DNA from: NS-11 sp036505795
Lineage (GTDB): Bacteria > Nitrospirota > Nitrospiria > Nitrospirales > NS-4
Assembly (NCBI GenBank): GCA_036505795.1
Contig: DASXSU010000070.1
Coordinates: forward strand, 1-28,063
DNA length: 28,063 nt
Direction: 5' to 3'
Shown here: positions 7,065 through 14,226 of the stretch, in pieces
Position numbering within the stretch: the first letter of the stretch is position 1
How the letters are laid out: every line of letters starts with the position of its first letter
Translations under genes and position numbers: made by a program
Notes under the pieces: model-generated
Seen by the model: only the letters and a program-made list of their open reading frames with translations
The model's database searches: none
What the model was told of the DNA's origin: nothing

Positions 7065-8546
7065 TTATTGCGCAGCCCAGCCGTAATACCGATGGCTCGG
7101 TGTCGCCCCTTGGTCTAGATAAGCCACTTTTATTTTACTGATGTAGTCCTTGGGGAATTCGTTCAGTCTGGCCTTCACATCTACTCCGTACACCTTCGCG
7201 CCGTTCAATCCAAAGATCTTCTCCTTAACCTGCCGGGTCAACCTCGGATACCCGTGCTTCTCAATGAGCTGATCGGGGATCTGAAAACGGCGAAACGCTT
7301 CGATCTGCCACTGGGGCGAGCCGTACCAGATGGAGTCCGTCCCCCAGATCACGTGGTCGTCATCGAATGCCAATAGAATTTGTCCGAGCCAGTGGGCGCA
7401 GATCTCAGGATTGGTGCTGACGAGCTGTCCGAAGGAGTTGCCGATCTCCATATAGATATTCTTGATCCCCGGTTCGTTCTGCTTCATCCGGCAGAACTCG
7501 GTGGTCCATGGGATGCTGCCGGTCTTCTTGAAGTCGTGCTCTGCCATGTCTGCATTTTTTAAACCGGCATGGTAGATCATGAAATTGATGTCCGGAAAAT
7601 CCTTCGCGACTTTGATCATGTCCCGGGGGTGATTGTAGTCGGCATCGGGTCCAAGCGGCAGACCCTTGTGGACACACACGCGGCGCAAGCCGAGTTTTCG
7701 CGATTCCTCCAGGATCGGATAGGCGATCTTTTCGTCGTCCATCCACCATCCATGCTGAAAGCCGTCACCCGGGAAACCGGTATAGAGCTTCAACGCTTCG
7801 ATTTTCAGCGTCTCGACCTGCTTGGCCAGGTCGTCTTTTGCGGCGTCTTTGAGTTGCGGCGCGGTGAATCCATGCGCGAGCATTCGCCTGGAGACCGTAA
7901 GGCGGTTGATCTCATTCCGGATGTGACTGATTTCACTTGGGGGGAGAACGGCGTCCTCGGCGAACAGTCCCGGTGGCGTGCTCAAAACGGCAATGGCAGT
8001 CTCGCTGTCCAGATATACTTCCTTGATGAAGTTTTCCCAATCAAGGTCTTCCATGGTGAGCTTGTCGTTTTTCAGCTCGGGATTCCAACCCTGTTGGTTG
8101 GCCTTCTTGCGCAATTTCAAAAACATCTGCTTCGGAATGCGGCCGGTGCGGGATGCCTGATCGTCCGGGTCATAATGTCGACTCACATAATGGGTTTGCG
8201 CATCGAGAATGAAATACGCGTCGCCCTTTCGCTCGGCAAAGGCGCCGGGCTCAACCGCTTCAACGTCCAAGACATCGAAGAATTTCCCGAAGACGGAGTT
8301 CATCGTCAACAGGGCAAGCGCCATCCCGCCGCTCGTTTTGAGGAAAGCCCGGCGGTCCATCCCGAGCATGTGGCTCAGGCGTTCGCTTCGCTGATTGATC
8401 AATTTTTCGACAAGCGCCTGCTGTGACGTCTGGGCGAGAGGCTGGAATTCTTCGTTGGATACAATACGACAGGGCATCGGCGAAAGTGATTCGCCTCCCC
8501 TCTGGAGGGCCGGAGATCGTCGGAATCGGTAAGGATTCTGCGCCAT
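7065..8546 (-). CDS. Tat-exported amidohydrolase (metal-dependent TIM-barrel hydrolase)
   Basis: This 493-residue protein belongs to the amidohydrolase-2 group, which hydrolyses or decarboxylates small cyclic or carboxylated compounds. A twin-arginine motif, DRRAFLKTSG (RR at 65-66), is followed by a hydrophobic stretch, so export folded through Tat is likely. The n-region before RR is unusually long. Barrel signatures are a first-strand motif DAQTHY (114-119), HKGLP, FMIYHAGL and WGTDSIWYGSP, the last providing the strand-8 Asp. The usual HxH of strand 1 reads QTH, so the first metal-binding His is replaced by Gln. Several starts are possible; ATG at 8544-8546 and a later ATG at residue 24 both lack good ribosome sites. 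It faces the intradiol dioxygenase gene, so both may act on aromatic compounds, but they are not an operon. Confidence 0.87.
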   Translation of the reverse strand: MAQNPYRFRRSPALQRGGESLSPMPCRIVSNEEFQPLAQTSQQALVEKLINQRSERLSHMLGMDRRAFLKTSGGMALALLTMNSVFGKFFDVLDVEAVEPGAFAERKGDAYFILDAQTHYVSRHYDPDDQASRTGRIPKQMFLKLRKKANQQGWNPELKNDKLTMEDLDWENFIKEVYLDSETAIAVLSTPPGLFAEDAVLPPSEISHIRNEINRLTVSRRMLAHGFTAPQLKDAAKDDLAKQVETLKIEALKLYTGFPGDGFQHGWWMDDEKIAYPILEESRKLGLRRVCVHKGLPLGPDADYNHPRDMIKVAKDFPDINFMIYHAGLKNADMAEHDFKKTGSIPWTTEFCRMKQNEPGIKNIYMEIGNSFGQLVSTNPEICAHWLGQILLAFDDDHVIWGTDSIWYGSPQWQIEAFRRFQIPDQLIEKHGYPRLTRQVKEKIFGLNGAKVYGVDVKARLNEFPKDYISKIKVAYLDQGATPSHRYYGWAAQ

Positions 8547-8633
8547 GATAACGGTCTTACGGGTAACTTATCCTCGACATCGCGTCAACGCTCCGGAGGT
8601 ATAAGCCTGCTTTACCAACGAGGATGTCTTCGC

Positions 8634-8755
8634 TGTCATCCTGAACCCTTCGCTTGTCATGCTGAGCGAAGCGAAGCATCTAGACTGCCTGCTCAGGGTA
8701 AACTCCGTGAAAGATCTCACTTCGAGGCTCAGGATAAACTCCGCGAAGGGTCTAG
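8634..8755. repeat. Dispersed intergenic repeat cluster
   Basis: Several copies of the window's main repeat are present, including a complete unit at 8656-8682 that begins GTCATGCTGAG and ends AAGCATC. More degenerate halves follow (GCTCAGGGTAAACTCC, GGCTCAGGATAAACTCC). It fills most of the gap between the amidohydrolase start and the next gene. No gene is visible here. Confidence 0.8.
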
Positions 8756-8795
8756 CATTTCCTCGTCACTCAATGAATCTTTTCTTTAGCTTTGC

Positions 8796-9023
8796 TCATG
8801 CCTTGTCATGAGGATAGCTGAAGCGCAACACGATCGGCGCGCCTCTCAAGAAATAGATTCCCACGACAAGGGCGATAATCTGTATGATGAAAAACCCAAC
8901 CGTGCCTTCGCCAAGCCCTGCGAACAGGAGGGCGATCGTCGATAGCAACAACCAGAGAGAGTAGAGAGTTATTGCCACCCCGAAAACACGGATTGCGACT
9001 CCAAACGCCTCTGGTGGTCTCAT
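8796..9023 (-). CDS. Small two-helix membrane protein, function unknown
   Basis: This 75-residue protein is almost entirely hydrophobic, with two membrane segments (about 14-36, VFGVAITLYSLWLLLSTIALL, and 43-59, GFFIIQIIALVVGIYFL) and a short charged tail. The start is well supported by GGAGGTGATGC immediately before the ATG. It stands alone between the repeat cluster and the divergent gene at 9136. I do not recognise a specific family. The position next to a divergently transcribed gene gives no functional clue. Confidence 0.75.
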   Translation of the reverse strand: MRPPEAFGVAIRVFGVAITLYSLWLLLSTIALLFAGLGEGTVGFFIIQIIALVVGIYFLRGAPIVLRFSYPHDKA

Positions 9024-9135
9024 GCATCACCTCCATGCGGTTTTATTCTTTCGTCAGCATATACCTTCTTGCAAAATGAGACAGTACGACGCAGCCTAGG
9101 CCTCAGCAGTACGCCGCTGGCACAGGGAGAATTAC

Positions 9136-9687
9136 ATGAAAGGTAGCGCAGTGCCCAACAAGGCCGTCTATGTTCCGTTCATCAAGCGTAACCACTATTT
9201 CCATGGCAAGATACTCGCAGAGAAGGACCTGTCAGATGAGCAGCACTACTTCCGCGAGAAGCAACGACTGCTTAATCTTCACCTGTTCGGCTGGGGCACT
9301 GTCTCCGGGTTGCAGGTGTCGGCAAGCAACAGCGATATCACGGTGACGCCTGGCATGGCGCTCGACTGCTACGGTCGCGAGATGGTGCTGATCAGACCTG
9401 CCACTGTCCCGCTGCCGAAAAAACGACGCGGCTGGTGGGTTGTCGTCAAGTACGCCGAGCGCCGGACCGATCCCGTTCCGGTGCCTGCGGATGGCGGCAA
9501 CAGCTCGCAGCCATCCCGAATCGAAGAAGGCCTCGAGATCTCGTACGACTCGGAGAATCCCTGCGATCAGAAAACGAAGAAGGACGTAGGACCCGAGTCT
9601 ATTGCGATCGCGAAGCTTAAGTGGAAGCAAAACGGATGGCATGTCGCGAAGCGACTGCCGTGCCCGCGTATCCGCATTCGCAGATGA
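9136..9687 (+). CDS. Hypothetical protein resembling contractile-injection/phage-tail-associated N-terminal domain
   Basis: This 183-residue soluble protein has an N-terminal motif (residues 14-62: FIKRNHYFHGKIL, KDLSDEQHYFREKQRLLN, HLFGWGTVSGLQV). It is very like a domain I recall from proteins encoded beside phage-tail-like and contractile injection system baseplate genes (pattern YFxGKxLxxxDFxxEQxYFxxKxRxxNRxLHGWGVVxGLxV). Next comes a beta-rich part with VTPGMALDCYGREMVL, also typical of those proteins, and a basic C-terminus (CPRIRIRR). The start has AGGGAGA nine bases upstream. No tail sheath, tube or baseplate gene is nearby, so it is isolated. The function is not known to me. The family link rests on remembered motif similarity, not a search. 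Confidence 0.7.
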   Translation: MKGSAVPNKAVYVPFIKRNHYFHGKILAEKDLSDEQHYFREKQRLLNLHLFGWGTVSGLQVSASNSDITVTPGMALDCYGREMVLIRPATVPLPKKRRGWWVVVKYAERRTDPVPVPADGGNSSQPSRIEEGLEISYDSENPCDQKTKKDVGPESIAIAKLKWKQNGWHVAKRLPCPRIRIRR

Positions 9688-9888
9688 AGTGCGGTTTTCA
9701 GAATCAGCCGCAGCTGCGCAGCCGTCTTTATTTAAGGCACCGTGAGTTCGGTCATCATGCCGCGCCGGAGCTCCTCCATGTAAGGATGCCGGAACATTAT
9801 GGACGCAAGAACATTAGGGGACGGCAATCTGTAAAGCAATGAGGAGGCTCGTTACTGTTATTCCACACAACGATAGCGTGTAACCGGC
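9688..9888. other. Gap without a supported gene; possible short gene remnant on the minus strand
   Basis: No well-supported gene is present. On the minus strand, 9732-9839 can be read as 35 codons ending in FRHPYMEELRRGMMTELTVP, closed upstream by a TAA. The peptide has protein-like character but no ATG start at its head and no Shine-Dalgarno. It may be the 3' remnant of a lost gene. I cannot name the family. Confidence 0.2.
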
Positions 9889-10119
9889 TCAGAGCGCTCG
9901 GATGACCTTTTTATTTTCTTGGCAGATCGGGCAGGTACCTTGCGAACGTGTAAATTCCTTGGTTACCTCAAAGGCGGAAGTCGCATTTCTCACCTGGGAA
10001 GGATTCACATTTTCACCGTCTGGCCTGCTTACCCGGCTGGCGATACAATTGTCACAAAACTCTTTCGCCTTGTTTAGCCGCAGGAAGTCATAGATCCGTT
10101 TTTCCACACTTGCCGGCAC
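9889..10119 (-). CDS. Small Cys4 zinc-binding protein, function unknown
   Basis: This 76-residue protein has two CxxC knuckles, C22-C25 (FCDNCIA) and C63-C66 (CPICQENKKVIRAL), likely to bind one zinc. Between them lies a mostly helical region (SQVRNATSAFEVTKEFTRSQ) that looks like a small helix-turn-helix. The N-terminus (VEKRIYDFLRLNKAKEFC) is also helical. Start is GTG at 10117-10119, supported by a strong Shine-Dalgarno (GGAGGAGGAAAGGCT directly before it). The pattern suggests nucleic-acid binding, which is inference. It is transcribed alone. Confidence 0.75.
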   Translation of the reverse strand: MPASVEKRIYDFLRLNKAKEFCDNCIASRVSRPDGENVNPSQVRNATSAFEVTKEFTRSQGTCPICQENKKVIRAL

Positions 10120-10545
10120 AGCCTTTCCTCCTCCGAACAGAAAATCGCTAGGGATAATATTATCAGGATTTATACCCAGATCAAAGTTTAGCTTACACGA
10201 AGGTACTGGGCGGCTCTTTCTAGGCGTTCACGACGGAGCTTAGGCCAAACGCTTTGTCGCTCAGTGACAGATCGTCAGTCGCGAATAATGTGAGCACTTT
10301 AGACCATGCTTTGCGATACAAAAGAATCTCATAGGATACGGAAATGCTCCCGTATGAGATCAATTCCCTGCCCATGTTGACCCTACATAACTGTCCTAAT
10401 ATCATCAAAAGCTCGCATTAGCTTCCTAAGTCTGGTCTCCGGCGACTTTTCACCCAATCCGACCACGTTGAGATTCAATGGGATAGCCCCTGGCCAGCCT
10501 GGCATCTTACTTGCATATCACTAGAGATAGTTGCGAGGTCGCCAA
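10120..10545. other. Intergenic region without a supported gene
   Basis: About 425 bases of lower-GC sequence between divergent genes. A 62-codon minus-strand frame (10220-10408) has no good ribosome site and no recognisable domain, so I leave it uncalled. Promoters for the flanking genes should lie here but I see no clear -35/-10 pair. Confidence 0.4.
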
Positions 10546-10989
10546 ATGACTCTCAAAACCTTCTACCCAATCCTCATCACAATTCTCGCATTAGTAGCGA
10601 CCGTTTCGCTCTCTCCCGTCCTCGCGTGCGAGCAACGCCCGGACCAGGATGCATTTCGATCGGAATTGACCGAAGATGCCAACCCCCAATCGAATGGAAT
10701 GTTGCTGATCGGGTACGCCGATGCCGGGGGTTACCGTGTCACGCACATCACGTATCACCGAGTTGTGGGGACGCTTCAACGGTCGGCTCTTTCTACTGTT
10801 GCTTTAGCTCCGGGTCAAATGAGTGTCGAGGTGGATGGCAGTTTGGGCCCGCTGCTTTACGTGATCATCGCGGCTCCCCTGTACTATGGAACTGATATCG
10901 ATAGCGAGGGTCTGCCCCGGCGACTCTGGATCGATTCGGAAGAAGACGGCCTCAACGGCAATGAAACGCTGGTCTTTTCCGCACAATAA
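10546..10989 (+). CDS. Predicted secreted protein, function unknown
   Basis: This 147-residue protein has an N-terminal signal sequence (MTLKTFYPILITILALVATV, then SLSPVLA) and probable cleavage before Cys27. The VLAC context is a weak lipobox, so it could be a lipoprotein. The mature part is beta-rich (GMLLIGYADAGGYRVTHITYHR, residues split across strands) and acidic near the end (IDSEEDGLNGNE). I chose the ATG at 10546, which has GAGGT six bases upstream, over a TTG five codons earlier. No domain is recognised. It is flanked by a long upstream gap and stands as a single gene. Confidence 0.75.
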   Translation: MTLKTFYPILITILALVATVSLSPVLACEQRPDQDAFRSELTEDANPQSNGMLLIGYADAGGYRVTHITYHRVVGTLQRSALSTVALAPGQMSVEVDGSLGPLLYVIIAAPLYYGTDIDSEGLPRRLWIDSEEDGLNGNETLVFSAQ

Positions 10990-11076
10990 GGAAAAGCAGG
11001 GTTGAAATACCTCGGAGACTGCCTTAATGTCGGGACGAAGGTTCAGCGGCTGTTAGGCTTGATGGAAGGGCACCGG

Positions 11077-11469
11077 TTATTCTTCACGGGAGTTTCGCTT
11101 CAGTCGAAGCACTGGCGAGATCGATCGATTAGATATCGCACTGAGACTGCCAGTTGTTGCTGATCTTATCGCCAACACCGGGTGGGTGTTCATGAGAGTT
11201 CGTTCATTGTGCTGAAAGCGGACATCCTGGTCCGTTAGATCTTTCGCTTCATCGATTTCCCCGTCGATCATGAGCAACTGATTTCGTAGAAGACCTGCCG
11301 GAATTGTGCTCGTGACAAGGGCAACGTCTGCGCCTTCTTTCATTTGATGGGGATTCGAACTCTGCAGTTCGCCTGCGTCAGTTCTGCTTGAGTCAGCGGC
11401 GTATGAAACCCCTGCTGCGCCCACCGCGAATAGTATCGAGATCAAAACTGCCGCGACTTGGTTGTTCAT
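11077..11469 (-). pseudogene. Frameshifted, decaying paralog of the small periplasmic protein at 19793-20167
   Basis: The first about 97 codons align with the gene at 19793-20167: MNNQVAAVLISILFAVGAAG against MNKQAGAIVFSILFAVGTAG, then IPAG/IPTG, KDL, and MNTHP/MHTHP. Both genes share the ribosome-site context TCAGGAGGAT. Right after the THP motif (plus coordinates about 11178-11186) one base is missing relative to the paralog. In the -1 frame the homology resumes as GVGDKI against IVGDRI, but that frame then meets a TAA at 11129-11131. Several residues before KDL (around TGEVQK in the paralog) are also deleted. As read, the 130-residue product keeps the signal peptide but loses the C-terminal strand of the domain. 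It is most likely a pseudogene; a truncated secreted protein could still be made. Confidence 0.75.
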
Positions 11470-11608
11470 GCATCCTCCTGATTACAGGCACTAACCAGCT
11501 ATGCAGTATTATACCTAGTATTATTCATGCGGTGTGAAAAATATTTATTGCTATATACGAAGAGTTATCAACGACTTGGCTTGATTCGGCTATGCCTAGA
11601 GGCCCCAA

Positions 11609-12070
11609 TCACGCGAGCTTGCCCCTCACGATCGCATGACAAAAGCTTTTGAAGAGATCGATCGGCAATCCAGATGCCCTCCATGCCTGTTGCAGTTTTT
11701 TAAATTCTCCTTCAGTGACATTGAGCACCCAGGAAGCCGTATCACTCGGGTGGTTAAACTTCGCAGTCACTCCTTGCCTCTGGATGGTCGCGATCGGTCT
11801 GGGATCAAGAAACAGAGAGAATTCTTCGGTTTTATTTGCTTCGAGTTGGCTGAAGATGGTTTTCACCATTGCTTCTATCATGACCTCCTTTTGCCGCTTG
11901 CCGTGCGGCAGCTCACCGCTCGTAAAGTGAAGACAAAAGTCTCCAACCGTGGCGGCGGTGACAAGTACCGCTCTTTTTAGAAATGCCGCGTCTCCTTCAG
12001 CAAAATGCTTTTCATTTATTGTATACAGCATGGGACCGATTATGAGTTTATCCGTTGAACCGGGCCGCAT
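11609..12070 (-). CDS. Hypothetical cytoplasmic protein
   Basis: This 153-residue protein has no signal peptide or membrane helix. It has mixed alpha/beta character (KLIIGPMLYTINEKHF, FLKRAVLVTAATVGDFCLHF, VMIEAMVKTIFSQLE, TASWVLNVTEGEFKKLQQAW). The start is well supported by AGGAGAT four bases before the ATG at 12068-12070. No catalytic motif or known domain stands out. It is a single gene on the minus strand between the decayed paralog and the small-gene pair at 12333-12847. Lower GC than the central genes is apparent by eye. I do not recognise the family. Confidence 0.7.
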   Translation of the reverse strand: MRPGSTDKLIIGPMLYTINEKHFAEGDAAFLKRAVLVTAATVGDFCLHFTSGELPHGKRQKEVMIEAMVKTIFSQLEANKTEEFSLFLDPRPIATIQRQGVTAKFNHPSDTASWVLNVTEGEFKKLQQAWRASGLPIDLFKSFCHAIVRGKLA

Positions 12071-12332
12071 CTGTATCTCCTGGCAGCTCTCACCCCGTGG
12101 CCGGGCCGCTGTGCCTCATCATAATATCTACTTATACGATCTTAGGTACTTAACAGACATGTGTCAAGTTCGTGATTATCGCTCGCCGTCACTCCCGTGA
12201 AGAGTGGTCCGACCTCTAGACATATATGGCCGCGGTTGCGGCGAACAGTCATGCGGTAAACAATCCCGCCGCGTTGCAGCGGACGTGCGGGATCAAGGTA
12301 GGAAGTATTGAAAGCGTCAGCCCTTCGATGCC

Positions 12333-12485
12333 CTAGTGCCGCCGTTTGAAAAACTGCACGGCACGTTCGTGCTTTGTTGCTGCCTCGAGCGTCGCAAACG
12401 TGCCGAGATTCCGGCGCCTGCCGGTCTTCGGGTTTTTCTTTCGCGAGTACAGGCGATACTGGCCGGATTTGAGTTTTCTAATCAC
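12333..12485 (-). CDS. Conserved-looking 50-residue basic protein, possibly DNA-binding
   Basis: A short gene below common length cut-offs. It starts at GTG 12483-12485, which overlaps the stop of the preceding gene by four bases (GTGA), so translation is probably coupled. The protein begins MIRKLKSGQYRLYSRKKNP, continues KTGRRRNLGTFATLEAA and ends TKHERAVQFFKRRH. The pattern GxYRLYSRKKxPKTGxRRxLGTFxTxEAAxxHERAVQxFKR is one I recall from small proteins in several bacterial groups. It resembles the three-stranded beta plus helix of AP2-like/integrase arm DNA-binding domains. It is very basic (about 14 Arg/Lys). DNA or RNA binding is inference. Its steady codon structure and the overlap argue that it is real. 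Confidence 0.8.
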   Translation of the reverse strand: MIRKLKSGQYRLYSRKKNPKTGRRRNLGTFATLEAATKHERAVQFFKRRH

Positions 12486-12847
12486 TTTCTGTCACTGCCC
12501 TTCGGCTCTTCACTTGGAGCTGATGCGCCCTCAGATAACTTCACTTTGACGGCCTGCCGCTCAGGGCCAAGCTCTGCTTCAACCTTGTCTCCCACTTTCA
12601 GCGCGCGTTCAAATTTTGTGTCCTTATCCAGCTTCAGCCGGACTTGTCCGCCACCGTCCGTCCCGAGCACCAGCGTATCGGGATCTATCCGCAGCACCTG
12701 TCCCTTGATGCTCGCGGGCGAGGATTCCTGGCCTGACGAAACTGAGCCAGCCCTTGAACCAGAGTCCGCGGCCCGCATCATTTCCGGTGTTCCGAGACAT
12801 AAGAGAAGAGCCACCATCGCAATGCCTGGGCGGGTATTGACTGTCAT
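12482..12847 (-). CDS. Small periplasmic protein with a beta-barrel/OB-like domain
   Basis: This 121-residue protein has a signal peptide (about 1-27, IAMVALLLCLGTPEMMRA), a Ser/Gly-rich linker, and one beta-rich domain: SIKGQVLRIDPDTLVLGT, GQVRLKLDKDTKF, LKVGDKVEAELGPERQAVKV. The ending (KVGDKVEAxxxPxxxA) is the same architecture as the gene at 19793-20167 and resembles DUF5666-like small periplasmic domains. I chose the ATG at 12845-12847, preceded by AGGAGGTGACC, over an in-frame GTG two codons upstream that would overlap the ribosome site. It overlaps the 50-residue gene downstream by four bases, forming a two-gene operon. Ligand and role are unknown. Confidence 0.8.
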   Translation of the reverse strand: MTVNTRPGIAMVALLLCLGTPEMMRAADSGSRAGSVSSGQESSPASIKGQVLRIDPDTLVLGTDGGGQVRLKLDKDTKFERALKVGDKVEAELGPERQAVKVKLSEGASAPSEEPKGSDRK

Positions 12848-13009
12848 GGTCACCTCCTGAAGTAGGCGGGTAAATTGTGGCGTTAGGACGCTCCACTCTT
12901 CCTCGATGGATAATACATAGGGACGAATAGGGGCGTCCAGATACGATGAATGCTACAAAAGGGGGGAGAGGGTCTACGATTCAACGGCCGGAGGCTGCGA
13001 AAAGCATTT

Positions 13010-13687
13010 TCAGAGGAGCTCTGGCGCCGTAGAATGACTCTGTACAGTTATCACGGCAACCACAAGCGCTGCTCGGGTGCGCGAGCCCGTTTTCATCATA
13101 AGCTTTCGGATGTGCTCCTTAACCGCCTGCTCGCCGATGTTCATGGCGTTGGCGATTTGTTTATTCGTCCAGCCCTTCAAGAGGTGCTGCAGTACTTCAG
13201 TGTCACGGTCGGTGAACATGAAACGCCGCTGCGCGGCTCGAAGTAGCGCCGTAGGACGCCGCTGGCTCTCCTCCATCAACACTAAGATGCGGCCCTCATC
13301 TGGATGGTTGGGATCAGGTAAACCGATACCCCAGATTAACACCGGAGTATCGGGATGGGGGACAAGCTGTCTCACCTGCACGTCCTGAGCGCGCACGTAC
13401 GTTTTGGCCGTCTTCATCAACTGCGCCACCCTGCCACAGACATCCAAAACAGCGGGCGGCAACAGGCCGCTTGCTGTTTTCACCCCCTGGGCGTGGTTGA
13501 TAACGGTGCACAGGTGACCGGCATGTTGGTCCTTATAGATGAGCTGTAGGGAAGAGGTCAGGAACAGCACGCCGGGAGCCACCCGCCTCGCAGCAATCTC
13601 CTGGCACGCTACGCCGGAAAGATGATCGTACCTTGGTAACATGGCAAGCGCGTGATCAGGCAGCACTTCGAGCGTGGTCGCGTTCAT
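13010..13687 (-). CDS. LuxR-family transcriptional regulator
   Basis: This 225-residue protein has a C-terminal LuxR/GerE helix-turn-helix at about 156-215 (FTDRDTEVLQHLLKG, TNKQIANAMNIGEQAVKEHI, RKLMMKTGSRTRAAL). The N-terminal part (about 25-145) has a PAS-like pattern of strands (GVLFLTSSLQLIYKD, VQVRQLVPHPDTPVLIWGIG, GRILVLMEES) and is presumably the sensing domain. It does not look like an AHL-binding or receiver domain. The start is supported by GGAGATGCACT before the ATG. It lies 61 bases downstream of the stand-alone receiver gene on the same strand, so the two may be co-transcribed. Target genes are unknown; the operon 160 bases downstream (12847-12333) is one candidate. Confidence 0.9.
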   Translation of the reverse strand: MNATTLEVLPDHALAMLPRYDHLSGVACQEIAARRVAPGVLFLTSSLQLIYKDQHAGHLCTVINHAQGVKTASGLLPPAVLDVCGRVAQLMKTAKTYVRAQDVQVRQLVPHPDTPVLIWGIGLPDPNHPDEGRILVLMEESQRRPTALLRAAQRRFMFTDRDTEVLQHLLKGWTNKQIANAMNIGEQAVKEHIRKLMMKTGSRTRAALVVAVITVQSHSTAPELL

Positions 13688-13748
13688 AGTGCATCTCCAG
13701 GCAACGGCGCTGTCTTTCGGGGCTCCGTACCGCCAGCGCTCCTATCTC

Positions 13749-14174
13749 TCACTGCACTGCACCATCCAACGACACCACACTTAGCTTTCTTTCAGTCTCA
13801 ATCGCCTTGACGAGGGTTTTGATCCGCGAGGCTGTAATGGGTTTGACCAGACAGTCCGCGATGCGCCAGCGCCTCGCCGTCGCGGCGTCGTACTCCTCCT
13901 GAGCGCTCACAACAATGATCGAGCCATTGGGGTGCCAGGCCCGGAAGATGCCGACAAGTTCCCAGCCGCTGATCGTAAAACCCAGGATGGCAGGCAGGTC
14001 GAGGTCGAAAATCCCGATGTTCACATCCTCTTTCATTTTCATAATCGCCTCGAAGCTGTTGGAGGCGGTCACAACCTGATAGCCTTCCTTGGTCAGCGAA
14101 TCCCGCAAGCCGATGCAGCTGTGGAAATCGTTTTCGACGATCAGAATCTTTTTTTTGGGCGGCTCCATGTCCAC
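13749..14174 (-). CDS. Stand-alone response-regulator receiver domain protein
   Basis: This 141-residue protein is a single CheY-like receiver with no output domain. Key residues are the acidic pocket E14/D16 (LIVENDF), the phospho-acceptor D57 (GIFDLDLP), S90 (VVSAQ) and K111 (LVKPI). It has an insertion (AILGFTISG) after the phospho-acceptor loop. It likely works by protein-protein contact or as a phosphate sink. Start is GTG at 14172-14174 or ATG two codons later; neither has a Shine-Dalgarno. A nested hairpin (14185-14226) ends about 10 bases upstream, so translation may be controlled by RNA structure. Candidate partners are the kinase at 14682-16169 and the LuxR gene downstream. Neither link is proven. 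Confidence 0.9.
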   Translation of the reverse strand: MDMEPPKKKILIVENDFHSCIGLRDSLTKEGYQVVTASNSFEAIMKMKEDVNIGIFDLDLPAILGFTISGWELVGIFRAWHPNGSIIVVSAQEEYDAATARRWRIADCLVKPITASRIKTLVKAIETERKLSVVSLDGAVQ

Positions 14175-14184
14175 AATTGATACA

Positions 14185-14226
14185 ACGCAAGCGACGGACC
14201 AGATTTGGTCCAGGACCCGCTTGCGT
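14185..14226 (-). promoter_or_regulatory. Nested hairpin with alternative fold upstream of the receiver gene
   Basis: Outer arms ACGCAAGC (14185-14192) and GCTTGCGT (14219-14226) are perfectly complementary. Inside them are inner arms GGACCA (14196-14201) and TGGTCC (14206-14211) around a 4-base loop. A competing palindrome, GGTCC-A-GGACC (14207-14217), uses one inner arm and so excludes the inner stem. The structure ends about 10 bases before the GTG start at 14174, where no Shine-Dalgarno is seen. It could be an operator, an RNA leader switch or a cruciform. The complementarity is directly seen; function is inference. Confidence 0.55.

Noticed and set aside
10220..10408. A 62-codon minus-strand frame in the long gap
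   Set aside because: No good ribosome site, no recognisable domain, and nearby alternative starts are equally weak. It cannot be supported.
12336..12860. A long plus-strand frame (174 codons) over 12336-12860
   Set aside because: It is antisense to two better-supported minus-strand genes with ribosome sites and a coupled overlap; its Ser/Pro-rich composition is typical of a shadow frame.
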